From Kitasatospora sp. NBC_00374 (GTDB taxonomy: Bacteria > Actinomycetota > Actinomycetes > Streptomycetales > Streptomycetaceae), in assembly GCF_041434935.1 (NCBI RefSeq), contig NZ_CP107964.1, positions 7,051,001 to 7,115,000 of the forward strand: a stretch of 64,000 nt of DNA, read 5' to 3'. Of this stretch, positions 9,028 to 21,042 are shown piece after piece; the stretch's first letter is position 1, and the number at the start of each line of letters is the position of its first letter. The notes beneath the pieces are model-generated. The model searched no databases. It saw only the letters and a list, made by a program, of their open reading frames with translations, and was not told the origin of the DNA. A program made the translations under genes and the position numbers.

Positions 9028-9939
9028 GTGTCCACCACCCCCATCACCGCAGACCAGCCGCAGATCGGCACCGCCCGCGTCAAGCGCGGCATGGCCGAGC
9101 AGCTCAAGGGCGGTGTGATCATGGATGTGGTCAACGCCGAGCAGGCGAAGATCGCCGAGGACGCCGGTGCGGTGGCCGTCATGGCGCTGGAGCGCGTCCC
9201 CGCGGACATCCGCAAGGACGGCGGCGTGGCCCGGATGTCCGACCCGAACATGATCGAGGAGATCATCGCCGCGGTCTCCATCCCGGTCATGGCGAAGTCC
9301 CGGATCGGCCACTTCGTCGAGGCGCAGGTCCTCCAGTCGCTGGGCGTCGACTACATCGACGAGTCCGAGGTGCTGACCCCGGCCGACGAGGTCAACCACT
9401 CCGACAAGTTCGCCTTCACCACCCCGTTCGTCTGTGGCGCCACCAACCTGGGCGAGGCGCTGCGCCGCATCGCCGAGGGCGCGGCCATGATCCGCTCCAA
9501 GGGCGAGGCCGGCACCGGCAACGTGGTCGAGGCGGTCCGCCACCTGCGTCAGATCAAGAACGAGATCGCCAAGCTGCGCGGCTTCGACAACAACGAGCTG
9601 TACGCCGCCGCCAAGGAGCTCCGCGCCCCGTACGAGCTGGTCAAGGAGGTCGCCGAGCTCGGCAAGCTCCCGGTGGTGCTGTTCTCCGCCGGTGGCGTGG
9701 CCACCCCGGCCGACGCCGCGCTGATGCGCCAGCTGGGCGCCGAGGGCGTCTTCGTCGGCTCGGGCATCTTCAAGTCCGGCGACCCGGCCAAGCGCGCCGC
9801 CGCCATCGTGAAGGCCACCACCTTCTTCGACGACCCGAAGATCATCGCGGACGCCTCCCGCAACCTGGGCGAGGCCATGGTCGGCATCAACTGCGACACC
9901 CTGCCGGAGACCGAGCGCTACGCCAACCGCGGCTGGTAA
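9028..9939 (+). CDS. pdxS: Pyridoxal 5'-phosphate synthase lyase subunit PdxS
   Basis: The 303-residue TIM-barrel synthase subunit makes PLP from ribose 5-phosphate, glyceraldehyde 3-phosphate and ammonia supplied by PdxT. The two catalytic-lysine regions are visible: MAKSRIGHF and [14 protein letters not shown] 9028 is preceded by GTGAGG at 7 bases, and the N-terminus [20 protein letters not shown] fits actinobacterial homologues; the longer upstream extension is rejected. A TACGAT -10-like hexamer is at 8983-8988. pdxT follows 94 bp later, beyond a hairpin. Confidence 0.97.
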   Translation: MSTTPITADQPQIGTARVKRGMAEQLKGGVIMDVVNAEQAKIAEDAGAVAVMALERVPADIRKDGGVARMSDPNMIEEIIAAVSIPVMAKSRIGHFVEAQVLQSLGVDYIDESEVLTPADEVNHSDKFAFTTPFVCGATNLGEALRRIAEGAAMIRSKGEAGTGNVVEAVRHLRQIKNEIAKLRGFDNNELYAAAKELRAPYELVKEVAELGKLPVVLFSAGGVATPADAALMRQLGAEGVFVGSGIFKSGDPAKRAAAIVKATTFFDDPKIIADASRNLGEAMVGINCDTLPETERYANRGW

Positions 9940-9961
9940 CTCCCTTCCGCAGCATGCTCGT

Positions 9962-9994
9962 CGGCCCGCCGCGGCTCCACTCCGCGGCGGGCCG
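9962..9994 (+). terminator. Hairpin between pdxS and pdxT
   Basis: A perfect 13-bp stem (9962-9974 with 9982-9994) has a 7-base loop. It lies 22 bp after pdxS and 40 bp before pdxT, so it could terminate part of transcription or stabilise the pdxS message, lowering PdxT relative to PdxS. There is no T tract. Confidence 0.55.
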
Positions 9995-10033
9995 CGCCAC
10001 GCACCCAGACCGATTTCCCAAGGGGTAACAACC

Positions 10034-10648
10034 GTGTCCACCAACAACCCAGTCATCGGCGTCCTCGCCCTCCAGGGCGACGTCCGCGAGCACCTGATCG
10101 CGCTCGCCGCCGCCGACGCGCTCGCCCGCCCCGTGCGCCGGGCCGAGGAGCTGGCCGAGGTCGACGCGCTGGTGATCCCCGGTGGCGAGTCCACCACGAT
10201 GTCCAAGCTGGCGCTGCTGTTCGGTGTGATGGACCCGCTGCGCGAGCGGGTGGCCGCCGGGATGCCGGTCTACGGCACCTGCGCGGGCATGATCATGCTG
10301 GCGGACAAGATCCTGGACGGCCGGGACGACCAGGAGACCGTCGGCGGCATCGACATGACGGTCCGCCGCAACGCCTTCGGCCGGCAGAACGAGTCCTTCG
10401 AGACCGCGATCCCGTTCCAGGGCCTGGGCGGCGAGGCCGTCAACGGCGTGTTCATCCGCGCCCCGTGGGTGGAGTCGGTCGGCGAGGGCGTCCAGGTGCT
10501 CGCCGAGGTGCCGGCCGCCGACGGCCCGGACAGCCGGATCGTCGCCGTCCGGCAGGGCAACCTGCTGGCCACCTCCTTCCACCCCGAACTGACCGGCGAC
10601 CACCGGGTGCACGCGTACTTCGTGTCCATGGTCGAGGCGGCCGTCTGA
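10034..10648 (+). CDS. pdxT: Pyridoxal 5'-phosphate synthase glutaminase subunit PdxT
   Basis: This 204-residue class I glutamine amidotransferase releases ammonia for PdxS. Visible hallmarks are the oxyanion GGES ([12 protein letters not shown]), the nucleophile cysteine in YGTCAGMI, and the catalytic His-Glu in SFHPELT near the C-terminus. GTG 10034 is preceded by AAGGGG at about 7 bases. It sits directly downstream of pdxS, as in most PdxST organisms. Confidence 0.97.
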   Translation: MSTNNPVIGVLALQGDVREHLIALAAADALARPVRRAEELAEVDALVIPGGESTTMSKLALLFGVMDPLRERVAAGMPVYGTCAGMIMLADKILDGRDDQETVGGIDMTVRRNAFGRQNESFETAIPFQGLGGEAVNGVFIRAPWVESVGEGVQVLAEVPAADGPDSRIVAVRQGNLLATSFHPELTGDHRVHAYFVSMVEAAV

Positions 10649-10681
10649 GCGCGTCCCGAGGCTCGCGCTGACCGTGTGCGA

Positions 10682-10699
10682 GGTGTCGGTGACGACACC
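10682..10699. promoter_or_regulatory. Inverted repeat next to a yebC promoter candidate
   Basis: GGTGTCG (10682-10688) and CGACACC (10693-10699) form a perfect 7-bp inverted repeat around GTGA. A TAAGAT -10-like hexamer follows at 10702-10707, putting the palindrome in the -35 zone of a promoter for yebC (start 10750). It could be an operator or a weak terminator for pdxT. I see no clear -35 hexamer. Confidence 0.35.
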
Positions 10700-10749
10700 G
10701 GTAAGATCTCCTCTGTTCATTTCCATCTGGCGACGTAAAGGAGCTGGCG

Positions 10750-11508
10750 ATGTCCGGCCACTCTAAGTGGGCTACCACCAAGCACAAGAAGGCCGTGATC
10801 GACGCCAAGCGCGGCAAGCTCTTCGCCAAGATGATCAAGAACATCGAGGTGGCGGCGCGCACCGGCGGCGGCGACCCGGCGGGCAACCCGACGCTGTACG
10901 ACGCCATCCAGAAGGCGAAGAAGAGCTCGGTCCCGATCGACAACATCAACCGCGCCGTCAAGCGCGGCTCGGGTGCCGAGGCCGGCGGCGCCGACTACTC
11001 GACGATCATGTACGAGGGCTACGGCCCGAACGGCGTCGCGGTGCTGATCGAGTGCCTCACCGACAACCGCAACCGCGCCGCCTCCGACGTCCGGGTCGCG
11101 ATGACCCGCAACGGCGGCAACATGGCGGACCCGGGTTCGGTCTCCTACCTGTTCAACCGCAAGGGCGTCATCATCGTCCCGAAGTCGGACGGCGTGGACG
11201 AGGACAAGGTGTTCGAGGTCGTCCTCGACGCCGGCGCCGAGGAGGTCAACGACCTGGGCGAGACCTTCGAGGTGATCTCCGAGGCCACCGACATGGTCGC
11301 GGTCCGCACCGCCCTGGTGGACGCCGGGATCGACTACGACTCGGCCGACGCCAACTTCGTCCCCAGCATGCAGGTCGAGCTGGACGCCGACGGCGCCCGC
11401 AAGATCTTCAAGCTGATCGACGCCCTGGAGGACAGCGACGACGTCCAGAACGTCTTCGCCAACTTCGACATCAGCGACGAGGTCGGTGCTCAGCTCGACG
11501 CCGAGTGA
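10750..11508 (+). CDS. yebC: YebC/PmpR-family protein (TACO1 family)
   Basis: The 252-residue protein begins [14 protein letters not shown], the near-universal YebC N-terminus, and has the expected family length. Members are described as transcriptional regulators or as factors that relieve ribosome stalling; its position before ruvCAB is conserved in many bacteria. AAAGGAG lies 7 bases before ATG 10750. A strong hairpin follows, so ruvC is not simply co-transcribed by default. Confidence 0.95.
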   Translation: MSGHSKWATTKHKKAVIDAKRGKLFAKMIKNIEVAARTGGGDPAGNPTLYDAIQKAKKSSVPIDNINRAVKRGSGAEAGGADYSTIMYEGYGPNGVAVLIECLTDNRNRAASDVRVAMTRNGGNMADPGSVSYLFNRKGVIIVPKSDGVDEDKVFEVVLDAGAEEVNDLGETFEVISEATDMVAVRTALVDAGIDYDSADANFVPSMQVELDADGARKIFKLIDALEDSDDVQNVFANFDISDEVGAQLDAE

Positions 11509-11522
11509 GTCCCTCCCTCCTG

Positions 11523-11556
11523 CCGGCCCGGTGGTCCTCCTGGACCGCCGGGCCGG
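11523..11556 (+). terminator. Hairpin terminator after yebC
   Basis: A 15-bp stem (11523-11537 with 11542-11556, one G-U pair) with loop TCCT begins 14 bp after the yebC stop. ruvC starts 213 bp further on, leaving room for its own promoter. Confidence 0.7.
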
Positions 11557-11769
11557 TGTCGTCGGTGCGGCTGTCGGAGGCGACCGGTAGCCTGCGGAGG
11601 TCTCCGGCTGCGAACGGGTGCGGGTCCGCCCCCGCCGTGAGCCGAAGGGCGCGCCGACGCGGAGATCGACGAGTGACCAGCGACGCAGGAGCGCCGGAGC
11701 GAGGAGCGTCGGCATCGGTCCGGGCGCCCGGAGGCGAGTGGCGGGCAGGAACAGGAAAGCGGGGCCGGA

Positions 11770-12348
11770 GTGCGGGTGCTGGGTGTGGACCCTGGGCTGA
11801 CCAGGTGCGGTGTCGGCGTGGTCGACGGCGCACCGGGACGGCCGCTGGCCATGGTCGGCGTCGGGGTGGTGCGCACGCCGGCCGACGCGGAGATCGGGCA
11901 GCGGCTGCTGCTGGTCGAGCAGGGACTGGAGCAGTGGCTGGACGAGCACCGTCCCGACCTGGTCGCGGTCGAGCGGGTCTTCGCCCAGCACAACGTCCGG
12001 ACGGTGATGGGCACCGCGCAGGCCAGTGCGGTCGCGATGCTCTGCGCCACCCGCCGCGGCATCCCGGTCACCCTGCACACCCCGAGCGAGGTCAAGGCCG
12101 CCGTCACCGGCTCGGGCCGGGCCGACAAGGCCCAGGTCACCGCGATGGTCACCCGGCTGCTACGGCTGGACGCCCCGCCGAAACCGGCCGACGCCGCCGA
12201 CGCGCTGGCGCTGGCCATCTGTCACATCTGGCGCGGCGGCTCGACCAACCGGCTCACCGCCGCGATCGCCCAGGCGGCCCAGACCGCCGCGGCCGCCCCC
12301 GCACCCCGTACCACCCGCCCCGCCTTCCGTCAGGAGCGTCGCCGATGA
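11770..12348 (+). CDS. ruvC: Holliday junction resolvase RuvC
   Basis: This 192-residue RNase H-fold endonuclease cuts Holliday junctions symmetrically. The acidic metal-binding positions are visible: the Asp in VDPGLTRCG near the start, the Glu in AVERVF, and the aspartates of [12 protein letters not shown] near residue 140. The C-terminus is a short Ala/Pro/Arg-rich tail. GTG 11770 follows a GCCGGA stretch. The stop overlaps ruvA as ATGA, so ruvC and ruvA are translationally coupled. Confidence 0.97.
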   Translation: MRVLGVDPGLTRCGVGVVDGAPGRPLAMVGVGVVRTPADAEIGQRLLLVEQGLEQWLDEHRPDLVAVERVFAQHNVRTVMGTAQASAVAMLCATRRGIPVTLHTPSEVKAAVTGSGRADKAQVTAMVTRLLRLDAPPKPADAADALALAICHIWRGGSTNRLTAAIAQAAQTAAAAPAPRTTRPAFRQERRR

Positions 12349-12956
12349 TCGCCTTCGTCCAGGGTCCCGTGGCGGCCGTCGCCGCCGGCACCGCCGTCGT
12401 CGAGGTCGGCGGTGTCGGGATGGCCGTCCAGTGCACCCCGGCCACCCTGGCGGGCCTGCGGCTCGGCGAGAGCGTGCGGCTCGCCACCTCACTGGTCGTC
12501 AGGGAGGACTCGCTCACCCTCTACGGCTTCGCGGACGACGACGAGCGGGCCACCTTCGAGATCCTGCAGGCCGCCCCCGGCGTCGGCCCCCGGCTGGCGC
12601 AGGCCATGCTCGGCGTGCACAGCCCGGACGCGCTGCGCGCGGCGATCGCCGGCGGGGACGAGAAGGCACTGATCGCGGTGCCCGGGATCGGCAAGGCCAA
12701 GGCGGCCAAGCTGCTGCTGGAGTACAAGGACAAGCTGGGCGCCCCGCACGGCCTGGTGCCCGCCCAGAAGCCGATCGCCGCCGGTCCCGCGCCCTGGCAC
12801 GAGCAGCTGCACGCCGCGCTGGTGGGCCTCGGCTACGCTCCGCGCGAGGCGGACGACGCGGTCGCCGCGGTCACCCCCGAGGCCGAGGCGCAGAGCGTGC
12901 CGGACGTCGGGGTCCTGCTGAAGGCCGCCCTGCGCGGTCTGAACCGCACCCGTTGA
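12345..12956 (+). CDS. ruvA: Holliday junction branch migration protein RuvA
   Basis: The 203-residue protein has the three-part RuvA plan: an N-terminal OB domain, two helix-hairpin-helix motifs ([13 protein letters not shown] near residue 78 and [13 protein letters not shown] near 112), a flexible Ala/Pro linker and a small C-terminal domain that contacts RuvB. It tetramerises on the four-way junction. CAGGAG is 7 bases before ATG 12345. Confidence 0.97.
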   Translation: MIAFVQGPVAAVAAGTAVVEVGGVGMAVQCTPATLAGLRLGESVRLATSLVVREDSLTLYGFADDDERATFEILQAAPGVGPRLAQAMLGVHSPDALRAAIAGGDEKALIAVPGIGKAKAAKLLLEYKDKLGAPHGLVPAQKPIAAGPAPWHEQLHAALVGLGYAPREADDAVAAVTPEAEAQSVPDVGVLLKAALRGLNRTR

Positions 12957-13035
12957 CGCCCGGACCCGCGCCCCGCGCCCTGGCGTCTTAGCCACCTGAC
13001 GACCTGTCATCTTGTCGACATTGGAGCCCGCCCCG

Positions 13036-14130
13036 ATGAGCCCGTACGACTCCGACCCCGCCGACCGCCTGGCCGCAGACCGGCTGGTGCGGGCGGCCGC
13101 CGACGGTGAGGACCAGGCGGTCGAGGCGGCGCTGCGGCCCAAGGCGCTGGACGAGTTCATCGGCCAGGAGCGGGTGCGCGAGCAGCTCTCGCTGGTGCTC
13201 CAGGCGGCCCGCCGCCGCGGCAGCGCCCCCGACCACGTGCTGCTCTCCGGCCCGCCCGGACTGGGCAAGACCACCCTGTCGATGATCATCGCCGCCGAGC
13301 TGAACGCGCCGATCCGGATCACCTCGGGCCCGGCCATCCAGCACGCCGGCGACCTGGCCGCGATCCTCTCCTCGCTCACCGAGGGCGAGGTGCTCTTCCT
13401 GGACGAGATCCACCGGATGTCCCGGCCCGCCGAGGAGATGCTCTACCTGGCGATGGAGGACTTCCGGGTCGACGTGATCATCGGCAAGGGGCCGGGCGCC
13501 ACCGCCATCCCGCTGGAGCTGCCCCCGTTCACGCTGGTCGGCGCCACCACCCGGGCCGGGCTGCTGCCGCCGCCGCTGCGCGACCGCTTCGGCTTCACCG
13601 GCCACATGGAGTTCTACACCCCCGCCGAGCTGGAGCGGGTGGTGCACCGCTCGGCCGCCCTGCTGGACGTTGAGATCGACCCGGCCGGCGCCGCCGAGAT
13701 CGCCGGCCGCTCGCGCGGCACGCCCCGGATCGCCAACCGGCTGCTGCGCCGGGTGCGGGACTTCGCCCAGGTCCGGCACGACGGCGTGGTCACCCGGGAG
13801 ATCGCCGCCCGGGCGCTGGAGGTCTACGAGGTCGACGCCCGCGGGCTCGACCGCCTCGACCGCGCGGTGCTGGACGCCCTGCTGCGCCTGTTCGGCGGCG
13901 GCCCGGTCGGCCTGTCGACGCTCGCCGTGGCGGTGGGGGAGGAGGCCGAGACGGTCGAGGAGGTCGCCGAGCCGTTCCTGGTACGGGAGGGCCTGCTGGC
14001 CCGTACCCCCCGTGGCCGGGTCGCCACCGCCGCCGCCTGGCAACACCTGGGGATGACGCCGCCGCTCCAGCAGCAGCGGCCGGGCCCGCCCGCCCAGCCC
14101 GGCCTGTGGGGCGCGAAGCCCGGGCAGTGA
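13036..14130 (+). CDS. ruvB: Holliday junction branch migration ATPase RuvB
   Basis: This 364-residue AAA+ motor of the RuvAB complex has Walker [10 protein letters not shown] (residues 72-80), Walker B FLDEIH, the sensor stretch [10 protein letters not shown] and a C-terminal winged helix ending in a Pro/Gln-rich tail. ATG 13036 is chosen because GGAG lies 9 bases upstream; an in-frame TTG at 13012 would add 8 residues without a convincing site. It follows ruvA by 79 bp. Confidence 0.97.
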   Translation: MSPYDSDPADRLAADRLVRAAADGEDQAVEAALRPKALDEFIGQERVREQLSLVLQAARRRGSAPDHVLLSGPPGLGKTTLSMIIAAELNAPIRITSGPAIQHAGDLAAILSSLTEGEVLFLDEIHRMSRPAEEMLYLAMEDFRVDVIIGKGPGATAIPLELPPFTLVGATTRAGLLPPPLRDRFGFTGHMEFYTPAELERVVHRSAALLDVEIDPAGAAEIAGRSRGTPRIANRLLRRVRDFAQVRHDGVVTREIAARALEVYEVDARGLDRLDRAVLDALLRLFGGGPVGLSTLAVAVGEEAETVEEVAEPFLVREGLLARTPRGRVATAAAWQHLGMTPPLQQQRPGPPAQPGLWGAKPGQ

Positions 14131-14220
14131 GCCCGCCCGGGCCGGTGACGTGATCGGAGCGTACGGAAACTGTGCAGGCAGGGGCTCGCCACTTTCGGCG
14201 GCAGGATGCGATGCTTGGCG

Positions 14221-14249
14221 TTGTCCGATCAGAACGGGTCGCCTAGACT
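14221..14249 (+). promoter_or_regulatory. Vegetative-type promoter for yajC-secD-secF
   Basis: TTGTCC (14221-14226) and TAGACT (14244-14249) are separated by exactly 17 bases, close to the Streptomyces HrdB consensus (TTGACN, TAGAYT-like). Predicted transcription start is near 14256, about 74 bases before yajC. It is the clearest promoter in the window. Confidence 0.7.
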
Positions 14250-14329
14250 CCGCCGGACCGCCCCTCTCACCCGATGGGCCGACGCATACCCTGGCCGCCC
14301 CGGTGGGCGGCCTGTAAAGGACCCTGGCT

Positions 14330-14737
14330 GTGAACTTCATCATCCTCCTCCTCCCGCTCCTGGCGATCTTCCTGCTGTTCCGCTCGCAGAAGAAGCGCCA
14401 GTCGCAGATGCAGTCGATGCAGCAGGCGCTGGAGCCGGGCGCCGGCGTGCGCACCATCGGCGGCCTGTACGCGCTGGTGAAGTCGGTCAACGAGGAGACC
14501 GTCGAGCTGGAGATCGCGCCGGGTGTGGTCACCCACTTCACCAAGGGCGCCGTCGCGGCCGTGCTGGACCCGCTGGAGTACGACGCGATCATCAACGGCC
14601 GCCCGGCCGAGGACGAGCTCGCCGACTCCGTCGAGGACGCCGCCGACGAGGACGACGCGCAGGACAAGCCGCTCAGCCTTGACAAGGACAAGTCGGGCAG
14701 CGGCAGCGCCGACGGTGAGGCCCCCGAGAGCAAGTAG
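14330..14737 (+). CDS. yajC: Sec translocon accessory protein YajC
   Basis: The 135-residue protein has a single N-terminal membrane helix (residues 2-17) followed by RSQKKRQSQMQSM, the basic stretch typical of YajC, then the conserved small domain (GVRTIGGLYALV) and an acidic, low-complexity C-terminal tail rich in Asp, Glu and Ser. It associates with SecDF-YidC. GTG 14330 is 7 bases from TAAAGGA. secD follows after 146 bp. Confidence 0.95.
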   Translation: MNFIILLLPLLAIFLLFRSQKKRQSQMQSMQQALEPGAGVRTIGGLYALVKSVNEETVELEIAPGVVTHFTKGAVAAVLDPLEYDAIINGRPAEDELADSVEDAADEDDAQDKPLSLDKDKSGSGSADGEAPESK

Positions 14738-14883
14738 TACGGTCGGGCCGTGCCCGGACCAGCGGCAGCCCGCCGCTAGCCAACAGGACCTCAGGGCCGT
14801 CCCGCGTCGGTGCCCCCCGTCTTGCCACAAGCCGGACCGGGGTGCAGCGTCCGCGGCGGCATGGACAGGGAGAAACGAGCAAG

Positions 14884-16692
14884 GTGGCAACACCAAAGTC
14901 GCGTCCGCGCGACGGTTACCCGGGACGGGCTCTGGCCCTCATCCTGGTGGCGACCGTCGGACTGGTCGCCCTCATGTTCGGGACGGGTCACAAGACCCCG
15001 CGTCTCGGAATCGACCTCGCCGGTGGCACCAGCATCACGCTGACCGCTACGTCGAAGGACCCCGCCGCGATCAACAAGGCCAGCATGGACCTCGCGGTCG
15101 GGATCATTCAGCAGCGCGTCAACGGGATGGGTGTCTCCGAGGCGGAGGTGCAGACCCAGGGTGACAAGAACATCATCGTCAACATTCCCGACGGTGGTGA
15201 CCAGCAGACCGCTATCAAGCAGGTCGGCGACACCGCGAAGCTCTACTTCCGCCCCGTGCTGACCTACGCGCCCAGCGGTCAGCCGACCGCCGACCCGTCG
15301 GCCTCGCCGAGCACCGCCCCGAGCGGCTCGGCAGCCCCGAGCGGTGCGGCCACCCCGAGCCCCGCCGCGTCGGGTGCCGCCGCGACCGGCGCCACCCCCA
15401 GCGCCTCGGCCAGTGCCAGCAAGGCCGGCCGCGCCGTCAGCGGCGCCCTGCAGGCCGACCCGACGGCCTCGGCGTCCGCCCCTGCGGCCTCCCCGAGCGC
15501 CGCCGCGTCGCCGACTGCCCCGGTCGACCCGGCGACGCCGCCCGCGGACCCGGCCGTCGCCGCCCTGCAGCAGCAGTTCGCCGCGCTGGACTGCTCGGAC
15601 GCCAAGCAGCGCCAGGCGCTCAACAACAACCAGGCCGACCCGACCAAGCCGACCGTGGCCTGCTCCTTCAAGGATGAGGAGAGCGGCGTCAAGGGCCAGA
15701 AGGTCTGGAACAAGTTCGTTCTCGGCCCGGTCGCCCTGAACGGCGGCGACGTGGCCAAGGCCTCCGCCGGCTTCGACACCCAGCAGGCGGCCGGCTGGCA
15801 GGTCCAGCTGTCCTTCACCGACGCCGGCTCCAAGGCCTTCGCCGCCGTCACCGGCCAGCTCGCCACCCAGCAGTCGCCGGCCAACCAGTTCGCGATCGTG
15901 CTGGACGGCAAGGTGGTCTCGCACCCGTACGTCAGCCAGTCGATCACCGGTGGCAACGCGGTCATCTCCGGCAACTTCGGCCAGGAGGAGGCCAAGGGCC
16001 TCGCCAACGTGCTGAGCTTCGGCGCCCTGCCGCTCGACTTCACCAAGAGCGACGTCACCACCGTCTCCCCGCAGCTCGGCGGTGAGCAGCTGAAGGCCGG
16101 TCTGATCGCCGGTCTGATCGGCATGGTCCTGGTGGTCATCTACTCGCTGGTCTACTACCGCGGCCTCGGCCTGGTGTCGATCGCGGGTCTGATGGTCTCG
16201 GCCGCGCTCACCTACGCGATCATGTCGCTGCTCGGCGCGGGGATCGGCTTCGCGCTGAACCTGCCCGCGGTCTGCGGTGCGATCGTCGCGATCGGTATCA
16301 CCGCGGACTCCTTCATCGTGTACTTCGAGCGGATCCGCGACGAGGTCCGCGAGGGCGCTCCGCTGCGTCCGGCCGTCCAGCGTGCCTGGCCGCGGGCCCG
16401 GCGCACCATCCTGGTCTCGGACTTCGTCTCGTTCCTGTGTGCCGCCGTGCTGTACCTGGTGTCGGTCGGCAAGGTCCAGGGCTTCGCCTTCACCCTGGGT
16501 CTGACCACCCTGCTCGACGTCGTGGTGATCTTCCTGTTCACCAAGCCGCTGATCACGCTGCTGGCCCGGACGAAGTTCTTCTCCAGCGGCCACAAGTGGT
16601 CCGGCCTGGACCCGAAGCGGCTGGGCGCCCGCCCGCCGATCCGGAGCAGCCGCCGTCGCGGCCCCGCCCCCAGTGCCCCCAAGGAGGCCTGA
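14884..16692 (+). CDS. secD: Protein translocase subunit SecD
   Basis: The 602-residue SecD uses the proton motive force with SecF to pull preproteins out of the SecYEG channel. Residues 16-33 form the first membrane helix, followed by LGIDLAGGT, the SecD P1 signature. About residues 130-225 are an Ala/Pro/Ser/Thr-rich low-complexity insert in the extracytoplasmic region. The C-terminal membrane bundle spans about 400-567 and ends in a basic tail. GTG 14884 is preferred over an in-frame ATG at 14842 because the family normally starts close to this point. secF begins 4 bp downstream. Confidence 0.95.
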   Translation: MATPKSRPRDGYPGRALALILVATVGLVALMFGTGHKTPRLGIDLAGGTSITLTATSKDPAAINKASMDLAVGIIQQRVNGMGVSEAEVQTQGDKNIIVNIPDGGDQQTAIKQVGDTAKLYFRPVLTYAPSGQPTADPSASPSTAPSGSAAPSGAATPSPAASGAAATGATPSASASASKAGRAVSGALQADPTASASAPAASPSAAASPTAPVDPATPPADPAVAALQQQFAALDCSDAKQRQALNNNQADPTKPTVACSFKDEESGVKGQKVWNKFVLGPVALNGGDVAKASAGFDTQQAAGWQVQLSFTDAGSKAFAAVTGQLATQQSPANQFAIVLDGKVVSHPYVSQSITGGNAVISGNFGQEEAKGLANVLSFGALPLDFTKSDVTTVSPQLGGEQLKAGLIAGLIGMVLVVIYSLVYYRGLGLVSIAGLMVSAALTYAIMSLLGAGIGFALNLPAVCGAIVAIGITADSFIVYFERIRDEVREGAPLRPAVQRAWPRARRTILVSDFVSFLCAAVLYLVSVGKVQGFAFTLGLTTLLDVVVIFLFTKPLITLLARTKFFSSGHKWSGLDPKRLGARPPIRSSRRRGPAPSAPKEA

Positions 16693-16696
16693 CGCC

Positions 16697-17806
16697 ATGT
16701 CGCGCTTCGGCAACATCGGCCACCGCCTCTACCAGGGCGAGATCAGCTTCGACTTCGTCGGCCGCCGCAAGCTCTGGTACTCGATCTCCGGTGTGATCGT
16801 CCTGGTCGCCGCGATCGGTCTGGCCATGGGCCTGCACCTGGGCATCGAGTTCAAGGGCGGCTCGGTCTACACCGTCAACAAGCCGGGCCTGTCGGTCTCC
16901 CAGGCGCAGGACGCCGCCAACAAGATCACCCACGATTCGACCGCCCTGGTCCAGAAGACCGACAAGGGTGACGTCCGGATCCAGGTGAGCTCCGCCTCCG
17001 AGGTGGACGCGGAGACCTTCACCGAGCAGCTCGCCAAGGACCTCGGCGTCCCGCAGAACGAGGTCAACGCCCAGGTGATCGGCCCCAGCTGGGGCCACGA
17101 GATCTCCCAGAAGGCGCTGCTCGGCCTGGTGATCTTCATGGTGCTGGTCACCATCTACCTGGCCGTCGCCTTCGAGTGGCGGATGGCCCTGGCCGCCCTG
17201 GTCGCCCTGATCCACGACCTCCTGATCACCATCGGCGTGTACGCCCTGGTGGGCTTCGAGGTCACCCCGGGCACCGTGATCGGCTTCCTCACCATCCTCG
17301 GTTACTCGCTCTACGACACCGTCGTCGTCTTCGACACGGTGAAGGAGAACACCCGGGGCATCGCCAAGCAGAACAAGCGCACCTACAGCGAGGCTGCCAA
17401 CCTCGGCCTCAACCAGACCCTGGTGCGCTCGATCAACACCACCGTGGTCGCCCTGCTCCCGGTCGCCGCGCTGCTGTTCATCGGCGGCGGCCTCCTGGGC
17501 GCCGGCACCCTGAACGACATCTCGCTCGCCCTGTTCATCGGCCTCGCGGCCGGTGCGTACTCCTCCATCTGTGTCGCCACCCCGCTGCTCGCGCAGCTCA
17601 AGGAGGCGACGCCGGAGATGAAGGACCTGGCCAAGCGGGTGGCGCTGCGCCGCGCCGCGGACGCCAAGGCGGCGGCCGAGCAGGCGGGCGACACCCGGGC
17701 CGAGGACGGCGAGCAGGACGGCGACGTCCCGGCGGGTATGGTTGGTCAGCGCAACCAGCCGGTCGGCCGTGCCCGCGGCAAGGGCCGCCCCTCCGGCAAG
17801 CACTGA
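16697..17806 (+). CDS. secF: Protein translocase subunit SecF
   Basis: This 369-residue partner of SecD has one N-terminal membrane helix (about residues 27-46), the SecF signature GIEFKGGS, a short extracytoplasmic domain, and five membrane helices with the GYSLYDTVVVFDTVKEN region of the proton-conducting bundle. The C-terminal tail is charged. AAGGAGG from the end of secD is positioned 9 bases before ATG 16697, so the two are tightly coupled. Confidence 0.96.
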   Translation: MSRFGNIGHRLYQGEISFDFVGRRKLWYSISGVIVLVAAIGLAMGLHLGIEFKGGSVYTVNKPGLSVSQAQDAANKITHDSTALVQKTDKGDVRIQVSSASEVDAETFTEQLAKDLGVPQNEVNAQVIGPSWGHEISQKALLGLVIFMVLVTIYLAVAFEWRMALAALVALIHDLLITIGVYALVGFEVTPGTVIGFLTILGYSLYDTVVVFDTVKENTRGIAKQNKRTYSEAANLGLNQTLVRSINTTVVALLPVAALLFIGGGLLGAGTLNDISLALFIGLAAGAYSSICVATPLLAQLKEATPEMKDLAKRVALRRAADAKAAAEQAGDTRAEDGEQDGDVPAGMVGQRNQPVGRARGKGRPSGKH

Positions 17807-17829
17807 GCCCGCACTGCGTAAGGACCCCC

Positions 17830-18381
17830 GTGACCTCCCCTGACCCCGCCCTGGCCGAGCTGCTCAACAGCCGGATCAGGGACGTACCGGACTACCCGAA
17901 GCCCGGCGTGCTGTTCAAGGACATCGCGCCGCTGCTGGCCGACGCCGAGGCCTTCGCGGCCCTCACCCAGGCGCTGGCCGACCGGGCGAAGGCGCTCGGT
18001 GCGACCAAGGTGGTCGGTCTGGAGGCGCGGGGGTTCGTGCTGGCCGCCCCGGCGGCCTTCGCGGCCGGGCTCGGCTTCGTGCCGATCCGCAAGGCGGGCA
18101 AGCTGCCCGGCGAGGTCTTCCGGAAGTCCTACGACCTGGAGTACGGCTCGGCCACCCTCGAGGTGCAGTGCGACGCCTTCGCCCCGGGCGAGAAGGTCCT
18201 GGTGGTGGACGACGTGCTGGCCACCGGTGGCACCATCGGCGCCTCGGTGGACCTGGTCCGCCAGGCCGGCGTGGAGCTGGTGGGCGTGGTGGTGCTGATG
18301 GAGCTGGGCTTCCTGCCCGGCCGGGAGCGACTGGTCCCGCACCTGGGCGGCGCTCCGCTGGAGACGCTGGTGACGGTCTGA
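17830..18381 (+). CDS. apt: Adenine phosphoribosyltransferase
   Basis: The 183-residue type I phosphoribosyltransferase salvages adenine to AMP using PRPP. The PRPP-binding motif VLVVDDVLATGGT lies near residues 124-136, and the hood region DVPDYPKPGVLFKDI near the N-terminus is typical of Apt. GTG 17830 is 23 bp after secF, probably in the same transcript. A strong hairpin ends the unit before relA. Confidence 0.96.
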   Translation: MTSPDPALAELLNSRIRDVPDYPKPGVLFKDIAPLLADAEAFAALTQALADRAKALGATKVVGLEARGFVLAAPAAFAAGLGFVPIRKAGKLPGEVFRKSYDLEYGSATLEVQCDAFAPGEKVLVVDDVLATGGTIGASVDLVRQAGVELVGVVVLMELGFLPGRERLVPHLGGAPLETLVTV

Positions 18382-18399
18382 GACCGTCCTGATTCCACC

Positions 18400-18439
18400 C
18401 CCGAGGGGGCGCGCGGCGAGAGCTGTGCGCCCCCTCGGG
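18400..18439 (+). terminator. Hairpin terminator after apt
   Basis: A perfect 13-bp stem (18400-18412 with 18427-18439) with a 14-base loop lies 18 bp after apt. A second perfect 9-bp inverted repeat (18447-18455 with 18462-18470) follows at once, upstream of a TACCAT -10-like hexamer at 18482-18487 that may serve relA. Confidence 0.7.
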
Positions 18440-18546
18440 CGTTCCCGGCCGGGCGGCGGAACGCCCGGCCTGCACTCTCGGTACCATGAAGGTTCACCCC
18501 TGCCCACTTGTGCGAGGGGCAGGCCCCGCGCCCCCGAGGAGTGTCC

Positions 18547-20943
<2,397 letters not shown>

Positions 20944-21042
20944 CGACCGGGGAGCCCGCGACTGCGGATGCGGGGCCTGCGTGAGCGGCACAGAATGTCA
21001 CCGTCCGATCCGGTGCTGGAGTGTCGACTCGCGGAGGCCGCC

